A stretch of DNA of 64,000 nucleotides from Reticulitermes speratus. Its lineage: Eukaryota > Arthropoda > Insecta > Blattodea > Rhinotermitidae. This document shows, piece by piece, positions 34,831-43,949 of the stretch (position 1 is the stretch's first letter; each line of letters begins with the position of its first letter). Under the pieces are notes generated by a model. That model was not told the origin of the DNA and did not search any database. It saw only the letters and a program-made list of their open reading frames with translations. The DNA lies in NCBI GenBank assembly GCA_021186555.1, contig JAJKFL010000042.1, positions 7,220,281 to 7,284,280 on the forward strand, in the 5' to 3' direction. A program made the position numbers and the translations under genes.

Positions 34831-35248
34831 TATTATCATCATGTCTCTGTTATTCTGTAAATATCTGATGTCCAATTGCCACTGACAAAAATTATTTGTT
34901 TTGGAACGACCTGTCTAATAGCAGTGTCACAGAAACATCGGGAGTCTGTGGAATAAATTTGGAAGCAAGGCTTTTAACTGCTCACATTGTTAAGTTTATA
35001 AAACTAAATATAACATTTTAATGTAAAGATTTATTTTGATAATATTAAATTTATAGCCTGTTTGTGAAAGTGTTTGTAAATAAAATATATTTATATGAGA
35101 TAAAATGTAAATTATATTCGTGGGTCTATATCCAGGCTACTTTTCCTTAACCTGTCTTTCGAATGCCACCTGTTTCCACTTACCCCTCATACGACACACG
35201 CGTCGCCAGGGCGACGCCCAGCACAGCAGCTACAAGAATGAGACGCAT
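21141..35248 (-). CDS. Secreted zinc carboxypeptidase (M14A), complete, nine exons, B-like specificity residue
   Basis: Metallocarboxypeptidase that removes C-terminal residues from peptides, probably in the gut lumen. Minus-strand exons: 35248-35184, 34190-33981, 32538-32451, 31662-31354, 30148-30052, 29503-29358, 25340-25284, 23326-23242, 21337-21141; phases agree, 417 codons plus TAA. In order: signal peptide ([15 protein letters not shown]), M14 propeptide ending near APKTPR, then the catalytic domain. Zinc ligands in GGIHAREW and TFHSYG, substrate-binding NR in DQNRNWDF, Cys pair in RCYG..SNPC, Tyr in TNVLY (codon split by the last intron), catalytic Glu in SYTVEL. Seven residues after that Tyr is Asp (GGSDDY), the position that in carboxypeptidase B selects Lys/Arg. 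No break seen. Specificity and gut role are inferred. Confidence 0.93.
21391..22020 (-). mobile_element. LINE 3' part (RT C-terminal region) in the last carboxypeptidase intron
   Basis: Minus-strand frames read [51 protein letters not shown] and [18 protein letters not shown], the C-terminal part of a non-LTR retrotransposon polyprotein, followed by a 3' UTR ending in AGTTA repeats. A frameshift lies near 21600. The clade cannot be fixed from this part. Confidence 0.88.
22330..23240. other. Carboxypeptidase intron, mostly unassigned
   Basis: Between exons 8 and 9. A short TTC/TTA microsatellite sits near 22515-22540 and an inverted repeat with a decayed CTGAAGT..CTCCGAAA core at 23050-23150. 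Nothing else recognised. Confidence 0.5.
23050..23152. mobile_element. Small foldback with decayed hammerhead-like core
   Basis: Arms CTTTACAAGCCGTAGTGTGC and the complement of GCACATTCTACGGCGTAAAG; interior CTGAAGTCGGAGG..CTCCGAAAA. G8 and A9 of the core are altered. Confidence 0.6.
23242..23326 (-). CDS. Carboxypeptidase exon 8
   Basis: Acceptor cacacag, donor T|gtaagt; 85 nt. Encodes [11 protein letters not shown], an insert [10 protein letters not shown] and STNVL; the first base of the Tyr-248-equivalent codon is its last base. Confidence 0.92.
23496..23519 (+). repeat. Run of 24 G
   Basis: Uninterrupted poly-G in a carboxypeptidase intron; could form a G-quadruplex, but the exact length may be an assembly effect. 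Confidence 0.8.
23923..24132. mobile_element. MITE-like repeat with GGCGTAAA subterminal motifs
   Basis: Ends CCCTTGTTTTACGGC and GGGCGTAAAATAAGGG are imperfect inverted repeats. The interior matches 57613-57840 in reverse orientation (GCGCTCTCTCATTTTC and GCAATTTACACC-like blocks). No coding capacity. Confidence 0.65.
24345..24488. repeat. 34-bp minisatellite, about 4 copies
   Basis: Unit AAAAACACCGTGCATCTTGT CACAATCACTATAT; the reverse complement of the unit at 60905-62035. Confidence 0.92.
24546..24919 (-). ncRNA. Minus-strand hammerhead interrupted by a SINE
   Basis: Minus strand: stem I AAAACCC, CUGAGGA, U, GGCUC, AGUGAG at 24919-24893, then the SINE, then AGCCGAAACAUAUGUC and GGGUUUU to 24546. 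All core residues are present but separated by 311 bp of SINE, so it should no longer fold. Confidence 0.75.
24569..24879 (+). mobile_element. tRNA-derived SINE inserted in the foldback element, 13-bp TSD
   Basis: A box TGGCTTAGTTGG and B box GGTTCGATTCC match the pol III consensus. Direct repeats ATATGTTTCGGCT at 24556-24568 and 24880-24892, a duplication of the host hammerhead's GAAAC/stem III region. Another copy lies at 45690-45962, reversed. Confidence 0.93.
25061..25109 (+). ncRNA. Hammerhead ribozyme, intact core
   Basis: Stem I AAAACCC (25061-25067) pairs with GGGUUUU (25103-25109). CUGAGGA 25068-25074, extra U, helix II GGCUC/GAGCC with loop AGUGAG, GAAA 25092-25095, tiny stem III AC-UAU-GU, cleavage after C25102 (GUC). 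All conserved residues are present; the unpaired U after A9 is unusual but an extra residue there is tolerated in some natural hammerheads. Confidence 0.78.
25284..25340 (-). CDS. Carboxypeptidase exon 7 (57-nt exon)
   Basis: Too short for ORF scanning. Acceptor gtttgcag, donor TTG|gtaagt, 19 codons, phase 0 at both ends. Encodes [19 protein letters not shown], the LYPWGYT motif that must follow HSYG in this family, so its place between exons 6 and 8 is required. Confidence 0.92.
26388..29357. repeat. 3-kb minisatellite of 41-45-bp units, about 67 copies, in carboxypeptidase intron 6
   Basis: Unit CTTGACTTTTGCACCGCTCT GTATAACAGAGGCACATATACYWA with a 45-bp form (CACCTACCC) dominating the right two thirds. 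CTCTGTATAACAGAG inside each unit can form a hairpin. The array's right edge is the splice donor of exon 6. The 45-bp units keep frames open on both strands, which explains many false ORFs. Confidence 0.96.
29358..29503 (-). CDS. Carboxypeptidase exon 6 (third zinc ligand)
   Basis: Acceptor aatttag, donor GAA|gtaagt; 146 nt. [20 protein letters not shown] then [10 protein letters not shown] with the His zinc ligand. The donor is itself the edge of the tandem array at 26388-29357. HSYGE replaces the more usual HSYGQ. Confidence 0.95.
30052..30148 (-). CDS. Carboxypeptidase exon 5
   Basis: Acceptor atttacag, donor G|gtaagt; 97 nt. Encodes DRLWRKSRS, a run of five Thr, [15 protein letters not shown] with the substrate-carboxylate-binding Asn-Arg. 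Confidence 0.94.
30184..30465 (+). mobile_element. tRNA-derived SINE in carboxypeptidase intron 4 (antisense to the gene)
   Basis: Leu/Ser-tRNA-like head: A-box region TGGCCGTGCGGTCTAAGG, B box GGTTCGAATCC; body GTCTCTTGTGAGTGTTGTGT..., A-rich end AAAAAAAAATT. Same family at 45963-46075, 52425-52625 and 62425-62805. Confidence 0.9.
30530..31240 (+). mobile_element. LINE fragment (RT C-terminal and 3' end) in carboxypeptidase intron 4
   Basis: Translates with stops as [43 protein letters not shown] and KFCP, the C-terminal region of a jockey/CR1-like reverse transcriptase, then a T-rich 3' part ending near ACGTTAATAAATCCC. Antisense to the host gene. Confidence 0.75.
31354..31662 (-). CDS. 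Carboxypeptidase exon 4 (zinc site HxxE)
   Basis: Acceptor gtcataag, donor AAC|gtaagc; 103 codons, phase 0. Contains [24 protein letters not shown] with two zinc ligands, and [12 protein letters not shown]. Confidence 0.95.
31700..31865. mobile_element. Foldback with decayed hammerhead core
   Basis: Arms GTGACGCCGTATGGTCTGGT and the complement of ACCAGGCTGTAAGGCGTCAC. Interior CCTGAATGTGGAAGCAGTAG ... CTGAAACGTTGGTG: G8/A9 of CUGANGA lost, GAAACGUU kept. Confidence 0.7.
31955..32039. repeat. (GAT)n microsatellite
   Basis: GATGATGAT tract with few interruptions in carboxypeptidase intron 3. Confidence 0.9.
32451..32538 (-). CDS. Carboxypeptidase exon 3 (end of propeptide)
   Basis: Acceptor tttttcag, donor GAG|gtaagt; 88 nt. 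Contains [15 protein letters not shown]: the Arg is a likely tryptic activation site and the mature enzyme begins nearby. Confidence 0.92.
32830..33117. mobile_element. hAT-type MITE, 8-bp TSD
   Basis: Ends CAGGGCC..GGGCGCCCC and GGGGCGCC-rich complement ..GGCCCT; perfect 8-bp direct repeats GTTACAGC at 32822-32829 and 33118-33125. The 8-bp duplication and CAGGG ends fit the hAT superfamily. No transposase. Confidence 0.85.
33893..33969. mobile_element. 77-bp mariner MITE next to a splice donor
   Basis: Two 31-bp TIRs (CAGGGTATACACAAAAGAAT GGTGCGGTTT) separated by about 15 bp, flanked by TA. Ends identical to the 676-bp mariner relic at 49769. Starts 11 nt downstream of the exon 2 donor at 33980. 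Confidence 0.9.
33981..34190 (-). CDS. Carboxypeptidase exon 2 (propeptide)
   Basis: Acceptor gaacag, donor AC|gtgagt; 210 nt. Encodes [16 protein letters not shown] and [17 protein letters not shown], typical of the M14 activation segment. A 77-bp MITE begins 11 nt beyond the donor. Confidence 0.92.
34770..34840. repeat. (ATT)n microsatellite
   Basis: About 20 ATT units in carboxypeptidase intron 1. Confidence 0.9.
35184..35248 (-). CDS. Carboxypeptidase exon 1 (signal peptide)
   Basis: ATG at 35248-35246; 21 codons plus two bases, donor GG|gtaagt. Hydrophobic leader with likely cleavage after ALA. Joins exon 2 as YEG|YKVLRF. Confidence 0.88.
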
Positions 35249-35283
35249 GGCGCAACAGTAGGCGACCGACAAGCGAGCCTTCA

Positions 35284-35291
35284 TTTATATA
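35284..35291 (-). promoter_or_regulatory. TATA box of the carboxypeptidase gene
   Basis: TATATAAA on the minus strand, 36-43 nt before the ATG. The usual spacing would put the start site near 35260 and give a 5' UTR of about 12 nt, unless an unseen leader exon exists. Confidence 0.6.
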
Positions 35292-35296
35292 AAACC

Positions 35297-35302
35297 TTAT
35301 CT
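35297..35302 (-). promoter_or_regulatory. GATA-factor motif upstream of TATA
   Basis: AGATAA(GG) on the minus strand just upstream of the TATA box. GATA sites often control midgut digestive genes in insects; here it is a single short match, so weak evidence. Confidence 0.35.
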
Positions 35303-35439
35303 GTGACACGTGACAATATTAAATTGATTTCATGTCTATGAAAAATGAGATTGCAGCAGTGCGCATGTAAAAAATTATACTGCAGTGGTGAGCATAGCAT
35401 AAATAAATCATTTATTTCCATTTTCCAATTTAATACCGG

Positions 35440-35640
35440 ATGTTGAGGTTTATTTATTTTGATTACTATCTTGGAAGTCCCGTTTTCAAATCTCGGGCCT
35501 GAAATTTGTTATCTGTACTTAGGTGCTTTGTAGTTTTCCTCAGTCTCTCAGGCAAATTCCTGGGTTGTTTCTTCAATTAGTTCATTGCAGATTCTTCCAC
35601 GTCATGTACAATTAATTATGTACTATATCTCAGTAATTAG
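35440..35640 (+). mobile_element. Old SINE-like repeat upstream of carboxypeptidase
   Basis: CGTTTTCAAATCTCGGGCCTG (degenerate B box) then the TCAGGCAAATTCCTGGG body, resembling 17385-17625 and 55470-55710. Confidence 0.45.
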
Positions 35641-36124
35641 ACGCTACACACGATCGGGTACTGATGACGTCATTATATAAAGAACATATATAATTAAAAA
35701 AATGCCAATTGTTATCAAAGTTAGACGACAATGGCTTTCCTTCTACGCTATTCCCAACACGTATACAAAATACGTCAATATGTGTTAAAACATTGTTGAA
35801 GCATTTCTGAACTTGCATTTGAAGAGATATGAAAGACATACTTATTATAATGGATTTAATCCAACACAGTACAAGTAATAAAATAAATTTGGTATACACC
35901 AATTTATTACACTCTGCTACATGTTTCGGTCTTACCTTTAGGGATGAAAATTGCAGGTGACTGGAATAAATTGGTCTGTTCAAAACTCATTTTATTTTGT
36001 GTACCGTTTGCCTTTGTAACGAATTATGATTTTTTATAAGCTCACGATGAAGATAAATATGTTTTAGTGACTACGTTTTTGTGGTGAAGCGCCCCGCAGC
36101 AGACGCTACAGACTCACTGCAGCG

Positions 36125-36370
36125 TTAAGGCTTATTGTGCAACCCTGTGATGAAGATGATTAAGAAGATGATTAGTTTTTTCCGGTTTTCAAGTAATGGA
36201 GCACCGGTGGAATGAAACTGACAGGGGAAAACAGAAGTATTCGAGGGAAAAACGTGTCCCAGTGCCACTTTGTCCACCACAAATCCCACATGGACTGACC
36301 CGGGATCGAACCCGGGCATCAGCGGTGAAAGGCAGGCGACTAACCGCCTGAGCCATTGCACAGCCTTTTT
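36125..36370 (-). mobile_element. tRNA-derived SINE, third family
   Basis: Minus strand: A box TGGCTCAGGCGG, B box GGTTCGATCCC, body GGGATTTGTGGTGGACAAAG. Relatives at 43560-43840 (plus) and 40280-40400 (minus). Confidence 0.85.
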
Positions 36371-36639
36371 TGGGAGTATACTTGACACGTGTAAAATGTG
36401 GCGCCTGTCGTGTGGTGTAATTTAGAAAAAAATTGGTATTATTGGTTTCATGTAACCAAAACCGCAATATTACAATAAAAGGCAGATGTAACTAACTAAC
36501 GTGATCTACATATTTCCTTGTATTTTTTCGTTAAATGGCTTTTATACAAAACTTGATTTGAAATTTCCATCTAAGTATTAACCAATAGAATGTGGTGGTT
36601 TTCTAAGCAATACTCTGGTATTTGAACTAAATGTTGTCT

Positions 36640-36917
36640 TTAATTTTTGAGTTTTTTTAACCAACGAATGCACTTTTTATTCTCATATTTCTGTTCAATT
36701 AACCCTACACATGTTTCGGCCGCCACTCGGCCATCATCACGGTACATTGATAAGTTCACTTCACTGTTCACTGGTCCATGGACCAGTGAACAGTGAAGTG
36801 AACTTATCAGTGTACGCCTGATGATGACCGAGTCACGGCCGAAACATGTGTAGGGTGAATTGAACAGAAATACGAGAATAAAAAGTGCATTCGTTGGTTA
36901 AAAAACTGAAAATTAAT
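36640..36917. mobile_element. Foldback element with hammerhead cores on both strands
   Basis: Arms of about 120 bp (AACCAACGAATGCACTTTTTATTC... and complement). Plus core 36818-36852: CUGAUGA, U, GACCG/CGGCC (one mismatch), GAAAC-AUGU-GUA. Minus core: GUGAUGA with perfect GGCCG/CGGCC, GAAAC-AUGU-GUA. Stem I is poor on both, and C3 is mutated on the minus strand. Confidence 0.8.
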
Positions 36918-36919
36918 GT

Positions 36920-37955
36920 CAAAATGCACGGTGAACACAACATGAATTTTATCTTGTCTAATTTCAAAGTTACTTTTATGTACATAAGGGCATTTTTATC
37001 AGGTCGATACTTTGACTCTGAATATACATAATCATGTGCGATTTGTTTAAAGGTTTTGGAAAATCCTGGATTAGGTCAGACTACATGATAAGAGATTTAA
37101 GTTATCTCAGATTATTTGGAATCTGATCTCACATAAATAATTACTCTAATGGAAGTGTACAGTATGGCGTCAGAAGAAATTTACACATTCCAAACGACAT
37201 AACAAAGAAACTCTACGCACTTAAAACTTTACACCTAAAACATTCGAAAGAAAAATTCTCAACCTACTGTTTAAAATTACCCGAGTCATATTTGTGGAAA
37301 GATATCAGATCTGTAACGGACAGTAATTAAAGTAATTACATAGAAAACTAAAAGTATACGTCAGGAAGAGATTGACAGGACTGTTACTGAAAATTACGCC
37401 ACAGATCTAGGTGAATAATTTGCGTCAGGCAATATATCTGCTTTATATTTAAGACTCAATACACCTATACTATATAACTGTATAGCCAGATAAAAGGTCC
37501 AATGTAAGCCTTTGAAAAACACTGGTAAATATGTACGTTGCCCTACCTAACATTACAAATTCTGAATGCTGCTCACAGAGTGTATCCAGGCTATGTGTTT
37601 CTTAAAATTATTTGCCTACACAAGATAAGCAGTTTTGTGTTCACAATAAGGATAAATTTTGTTCTTCATGAAGTAGGAATTCATTTTTAAATACTAGTCT
37701 GATGACCTTCAGTTTTCAAAGTATTAACACTTCGAAGTGTCACTTGTACGTGCTCTGGAGTGATAAAACAATAACCAAATTATAATTAAATTACATTAAA
37801 TTTAACTGTAATATTTACGCCTATATTAGTATGCAGTCGTCTGATTTCGATACAGAGTAGGTTAATTGTGTTTAATTTGATAAGATAAAGTGAAGTGTGA
37901 TGTATTTCTTACATTCGTTCCAATTAATACTTCGACCGGTCTTGAGCCACATACC
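36920..37955. other. Intergenic, nothing recognised
   Basis: AT-rich DNA between a foldback element and the 15-bp array. No feature that I can support. Confidence 0.5.
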
Positions 37956-39132
37956 AAGATATGTATTACCAAGCCATGTATTACCAAGCTATGTATTACC
38001 AAACTATGTATTACCAAGCTATGTATTACCAAGCTATGTATTACCAAGCTATGTATTACCAAGATATGTATTACCAAGCTATGTATTGCCAAGCTATGTA
38101 TTACCAAACTATGTATTACCAAGCTATGTATTACCAAGCTATGTATTACCAAGCTATGTATTGCCAAGCTATGTATTACCAAGCTATGTATTACCAAGCT
38201 ATGTATTACCAAGATATGTATTACCAAGCTATGTATTACTAAGCTATGTATTACCAAGCTATGTATTACCAAGTTATTTATTACCAAGATATGTATTACC
38301 AAGCTATGTATTACCAAGCTATGTATTACTAAGCTATGTATTACCAAGCTATGTATTACCAAATTATGTATTACCAAGTTATGTATTACCAAGCTATGTA
38401 TTACCGAAGTATGTATTACCAAGATATGTATTACCAAGATATGTATTACCAAGCTATGTATTACCGAGCTATGTATTACCAAGCTATGTATTACTAAGCT
38501 ATATATTACAAAGCTATGTATTACCAAGATATGTATTACCAAGCTATGCATTACCAAGCTATGTATTACCAAGCTATGTATTGCCAAGCTATGTATTACC
38601 AAGCTATGTATTACCAAGCTATGTATTACCAAGATATGTATTACCAAGCTATGTATTACTAAGCTATGTATTACCAAGCTATGTATTACCAAGTATTTAT
38701 TACCAAGATATGTATTACCAAGCTATGTATTACCAAGCTATGTATTACCAAACTATGTATTACCGAGCTATGTATTACCAAGCTATGTATTACTAAGCTA
38801 TGTATTACCAAGCTATGTATTACCAATATGTATTACCAAGATATGTATTACCAAGCTAGTATTACCGAAGTATGTATTACCAAGATATGTATTACCAAGA
38901 TATGTATTACCAAGCTATGTATTACCGAGCTATGTATTACCAAGCTATGTATTACTAAGCTATGTATTACAAGCTATGTATTACCAAGTATGTATTACCA
39001 AGCTATTGTATTATCCAAGCTATGTATTACCAAGCTATGTATTACCAGCTATGTATTACCGAAGCTATGTATTACCGAAGTATGTATTACCAAGATATGT
39101 ATTACCAAGCTATGTATTACCAAGCTATGTAT
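37956..39132. repeat. 15-bp minisatellite, about 78 copies
   Basis: Unit ATGTATTACCAAGCT with GAT/ACT/GAG variants. Because 15 is a multiple of 3 and the unit lacks stops, all three plus frames and one minus frame stay open (CITKL, YVLPS, MYYQA, LVIHS pentads). Indels after about 38690 break the phase, as expected without selection on coding. Confidence 0.96.
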
Positions 39133-40079
39133 TCAACCCTACACTGAATTTACAACTATTAAAACCAATTTGCACGAATCCCAATTCATATAATTGTGTC
39201 ATCTTCGTTACATAAATTACAATTTCTGTAAATATAAACGAAGCTTCTGGGGTGCTTAGTACCGAGTAGTTTAAATTTACTGGTGGTTTCGGAGTCTTCG
39301 GCTAAAGCAGCGGTGACCTACACTGTTTCCTCCCATCCCCTCCACTTCACATTTCCCTCCACCATTCCTCCGAATGTAAGAATTTTGTGGAATTTTTTCC
39401 GGTGATAAAGCGGCCGAAACTTGTCACTCATCTCCCTCTAGTGCTGAGGTTAATAATGCTTCGAGCTACACCTGGGATAATGTTATATAGATAATAAAGG
39501 ATTTATATTGTGATTTTCTGATGTATAAAACATCGTGCCGTCTGATGTGTGATTGCTGAATTTTTCGAGGAATGTGCTGCCCTGTCTACACTGAAGATGG
39601 AGGCGGTATATTCCTTCGACATGTTAACTACGTACCAGGCTGCAGGATCACAGTAAATGTCTTTAACACCACGAAGAAAACCTCGAATCTTATATACATC
39701 TTAAAATTTGCTTGTGTAAACATGTCGGTCTCAGAACAGGTTCTAGTGTAGTTTTCTTGTAAACAGGTTAACGAATCTACGGAACCCAAAAAGAGGCGCT
39801 TCCTTAATCAGACAAATAAAAGTCACATCACCTCCCCTTTCTCGTTAATTTACGTTTTAATGATATTCCAATATCAACGCATATCTTCCAAGTGGCAGCT
39901 TTCCTTCATACTTCGCAAATTTTAGATTTCCCATACGTTCTACGTGGCATACCGATCTAAATCTCCATATTATGTTAATCTTAGTAATATTTGGTGAGCA
40001 GTAATCTATTAACATATGTTTTGTTCCAGAAATCAAAACAAAATCCGTCCAAACACAACTACGTTCCATTTATTACACA

Positions 40080-40118
40080 TAACAACGTGTTTCGACCATT
40101 TTAGGTCATCTTCAGATG
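40080..40118 (-). ncRNA. Hammerhead-like motif
   Basis: Minus strand: CUGAAGA (40115-40109), U, helix II GACC/GGUC with loop UAAAAU, GAAAC-AC-GUU. Core complete; stem I pairing is poor. No second arm found nearby, so it may be a single-copy remnant. Confidence 0.5.
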
Positions 40119-40184
40119 CAAAACTTTTGTTTATTCAAAACATATTGAGGGAGAAAATGAAGAATTACTTTGGACTGCCTGACC

Positions 40185-40265
40185 TTTGAAGGGGGGACAG
40201 TAGGCTGTTCTGAAACTTCGGTAAATAACTACCAATCGACGCTGCGTAACATCGCAGAAGAGCCA
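40185..40265 (+). mobile_element. Half foldback, decayed core
   Basis: TTTGAAGGGGGGACAG..CTGTTCTGAAACTTCGGTAA then the outer-arm sequence CGCTGCGTAACATCGCAGAA; matches one half of the 19450-19710 family. Confidence 0.5.
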
Positions 40266-40279
40266 AGACCTGAGTGTGA

Positions 40280-40400
40280 AAAACTGAAGTAGTGGGGAAA
40301 AGTCTTTTCGCAAATCCCACATGGACCTCCCTAGGATCAAAATCATTCCTCGGCGGTAAATTTTGAAACATTTGGCCCCGCAGGGCAGGAATAAAGCGGC
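40280..40400 (-). mobile_element. SINE fragment
   Basis: AAATCCCACATGGACCTCCC and neighbouring sequence match the tRNA-related body of 36125-36370; degenerate. Confidence 0.5.
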
Positions 40401-40549
40401 GAAGGTAAAAATTCTTCATATAATAGTGTAATGCATGTGGACATTGCGTGATTTGGTAACGAATATTATTGCGCTGGGTTTTAGTAACCTAAGTATAGTG
40501 CTTTTCGCTCCAACCCTATTCGTTAACACTTTAAAGAATTATATTTAAG

Positions 40550-41215
40550 GATTCATTCCGTACCGCGCAGTAAACACACTCCATCTCGGTTATACAAACC
40601 AATCAGTTAATGTTGTACAGTGAAATAATCGCTGTTTGTTTCTGAGATCCACACAAAACACATAAATACACTGTGTGCGCAGAACGTAAATTTGGGGAAT
40701 GTTAAACATGGCGGTAACATTCAGTCCGTACCGCGCAGTAAACACACTCAGTCTCGTTATACAAACCAGTCAGTTAATGTTGTACAGTGAAATAATCGCT
40801 GTTTGTTCTGAGATCCACACAAAACACATAAATACACTGTGTGGGCAGAACGTACAATTTGTGAATGTTAAACATGGCGGTACATTCAGTCCGTACCGCG
40901 CAGTAAACACACTCCGTCTCAGTTATACAAACCAGTCAGTTAATGTTGTACAGTGAAATAATCGCTGTTTGTTCTGAGATCCACACAAAACACATAAATA
41001 CACTGTGTGGGCAGAACGTACAATTTGTGAATGTTAAACGTGGCGGTTCATTCAGCTCGTACCGCGCAGTAAACACACTCCATCTCAGTTATACAAACCA
41101 GTCAGTTAATTCTGTATAGTGAAATAATCGCTGTTTGTTCTGATATCCACACAAAACACATAAATACACTGTGTGGGCAGAACGTAGAATTTGTGAGTGT
41201 CAAACCTGGTGGTAT
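40550..41215. repeat. 166-bp tandem repeat, 4 copies
   Basis: TACCGCGCAGTAAACACACT recurs at 40561, 40729, 40894 and 41060 (spacings 168, 165, 166), with high identity between copies. A diverged relative seems to lie at about 50640-50770. Confidence 0.93.
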
Positions 41216-41219
41216 ATAT

Positions 41220-42655
41220 AATAACCACTGGGCTTTAAAGGGTGAATATTTGCAAGGTCTTTGCTGGAATCCCAGACAAAAATCAGCGGACATGGCAAAG
41301 CAGTTTGGTCACTCTAAGAAATTTCCCGGTTATTTCTATAAAATAGGCCACAATTCTGTCAGTTGTCTTTAGAAACTGCAAGTTTCTCGAAAATGTAGAT
41401 TATATATTGTGTCGTTCAGCCTTCAAAACACAGCTTTACTGTATGTTTTGTCTGCTTTGACTCATAAAATTCTACACTTTACCCACACAGTGTATTTAGT
41501 ACTTTCCTTCAAATAAACTGCCATTATTTCATAACAGAGTCAATGAGTCGGCCTTTGCAGTCGAGGTTCATTGTGTTTTGTGAAAGGCAAGAACTAAAGT
41601 TTCGTAACAAATCTAGATAAATATCAGTCATGAAAGGTGTCAAGAACCACTTTTAGGAACAATAAGACTTATGGTGCTAAGAAATAATTACCTTCTGTTA
41701 TCCACACTCAAGATACGTTTGTTTCAGCGACTGACACGTGACGGATATGTCTTATCTGAAGTGGCTTAAGAATCTCAAATTGCTCCAACACAGATACGAT
41801 ACCTAATCTAAAATTCAATTTTAAGCCTCTTCATTGTTTTATATTCTCCTTGTTTTGTAATATTTGACATGTTATTAAGCCGTGTGGACCATTTCCTTGG
41901 GCTTTTTGAACTAATGTGTCATTCCTGAAAACCTCTCGCTTATATCGAGACATATATTTTGCTTTACTCCATATTTGATCTTTATGAAGTGAATTTTAAA
42001 TGCTTCCCGTTATAATTAAATTGGAATTACCCTACCATTGTCGACGTTTCGTAAGACAATCAATATTATACTACATATTACATTTTAATAATAATAATAA
42101 TGACAAAGGTTAGAGTCCAGAGCAGGACTCTGTAGATAGCTAGTAAAACTAAACAGAAAATAAATCTGCCAGATTAATGTCACCCTGCAGCAATCGGTTC
42201 AACTACCGAAACGTCATGTATATATTAGCGAATATACTGCAGTCAGTGAACGGCACCTAACGTTAACATTCGTCCTGATTTTTGAGATTAGGTTTCTATG
42301 GGCTGTGATGCTGTGTAATTATTTTTTTGCTTCTTTATAATTTGTTTAACGACCTGTTACTAGCTACAAAATGTAACGCCAAATGGCTTTGCGATAAGGA
42401 ATAGTAAATTGGGAAGGATCTGGAAGGAAGCACTTTTGGCCTAATGTACCTTACTACACGTATCTAGATATTTCCATAGAGGCGTCGAGCAAAATCCCAT
42501 AGAATATCAGGCTAATCGCTGTCCCAGGTGAGAGTAGACTACGCCACCTCCAGAGTACAAATAAGAAGAGTTGGCACTACAACAGATTGTTTCGTAAACC
42601 TGCCAGCCCGTGTCACGTGACGTCACACAGCCACTTACCAACAACTTCCAGTGTT
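41220..42655. other. Intergenic; one decayed hammerhead-like stretch
   Basis: No gene. At 42185-42220 CCCTGCAGCAATCGG..CCGAAACGTC resembles a decayed ribozyme core. The rest is unassigned. Confidence 0.45.
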
Positions 42656-42659
42656 GTGT

Positions 42660-42845
42660 AAAGCCTTTTGGGTTCTTACCCGGCGTGGTTTTTTGGTAAG
42701 AAAGCAACGTTTCGGGACTAGTATTCTGTCCCATTTTCAGGGCCTCGAGATGAACTCGAGACCCTGAAAATGGGACAGAAAAGCAGTTCCGAAACCTTTG
42801 TTTCTTACCAAAAAACGACGCCAGGTAAAAACCCAAAAGACTTTA
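42660..42845. mobile_element. Foldback with G8-mutated hammerhead cores
   Basis: Arms AAAGCCTTTTGGGTTCTTAC and complement. Both strands have CUGAAAA (G8 to A), GGGAC/G(U)CCC helix II and GAAAC; the minus core continues GAAACGUU. Predicted inactive because G8 is essential. Confidence 0.75.
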
Positions 42846-43559
42846 TACAATATTACGACCGCGGCTGAAGCCTTCAATCACACAAATTCCAGTGTTGTTC
42901 AACTCAGCTTGCAGGAGAAGAACTGGCCTGTTGAACGTGGTATGATGTCACGGATACCTTATGATCCGGGCACGTGGGTACCAACGTCTCGGGGAGAACA
43001 CAGTGCTGCCATCTGCAGCTTAGAAGAATAAAATTATTTTCCTTGCTTGGTGCCACTACGCATAATACAGTGTCCGAAAAAAAAGGTGGGGCTTTGGGAG
43101 GATGTGTCACGAGATACACAAGGGGCACCACATTTTTTTTGTACCTTTAGATTCTCGAAGTCAAATATTTTTCAGGACGGCGGCCAGGTGTTCCAAACTT
43201 CCGAGTTTAACCTTGATTTACCACACGACGCCGTGTAATTACCCAGAAGACCACAAATTCCAAGTTTAATTTCGTAGATCGTTAACCACAATCTTCTTGC
43301 AACATTTCCTGGCAGACGGATTGGCAGGGAACGTTCATTTCCATGGCCACTTAGAAGCCCCGATATGACACATCTTGATGTATCATTTGGGGCTTTGTGA
43401 AGAACTATATTCACGTGGTAAAAATTCGAAACATTGTCAATTTGAAAGAAACTGCTAAGCAGGTATCAAAAATACGCTGCAGGACGTAAAGCAAGAAGTG
43501 GGATATCGACTGGACATATGCAAAACCAGACACTTTATAATCTCTTTGACTTCCTATTT

Positions 43560-43840
43560 AACTTCCTGCCACGGCTCAGGTGATTACTCGCCGGCCTCCC
43601 ACGCGGAGGCCCGGGTTAGATCTCGGGTCAGTCCATGTGGTATTTGTGGTGGACAAAGTGGCACTGGGACAGGGTTTCCCCGAGTACTTCGGTTTTCCCT
43701 TGTCAATTTCATTCCATCGGTGCTCAATTACTTGGAAAAACAAAAAAAAACTAATCATCTTCATCACAGGATTGCACAATAAACCTCAAAGCTGCGGTGC
43801 GTCCGTAGCATCTGCTGCGGGGCCCTTCACCACAAAAAAA
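43560..43840 (+). mobile_element. tRNA-derived SINE (same family as 36125-36370)
   Basis: ACGGCTCAGGTGATTACTCG head with degenerate A and B boxes, body GGTATTTGTGGTGGACAAAG, A-rich stretch AAAAACAAAAAAAAAC, then ATCATCTTCATCACAGG. Confidence 0.85.
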
Positions 43841-43949
43841 AACTTCCTGGTTTCAATTTCTTGAATAATTTTGTTATTTTCCAAATATTTGCTCTCGAAA
43901 CCTTACCATTCTTTTTCGGAAACCCGGTATTATTTCAAGAATGTAAGTT

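Noticed and set aside
37862..39215. 441-, 299- and 276-codon open frames
   Set aside because: They are the 15-bp array read in different frames; several frames are equally open and none has a non-repeat domain.
39380..39425. GTGATAAAGCGGCCGAAACTTGTCAC as a hammerhead-like core
   Set aside because: GUGAUAA lacks C3 and G8, and the stretch is better explained as SINE body (AAAGCGGCCGA) with changes.
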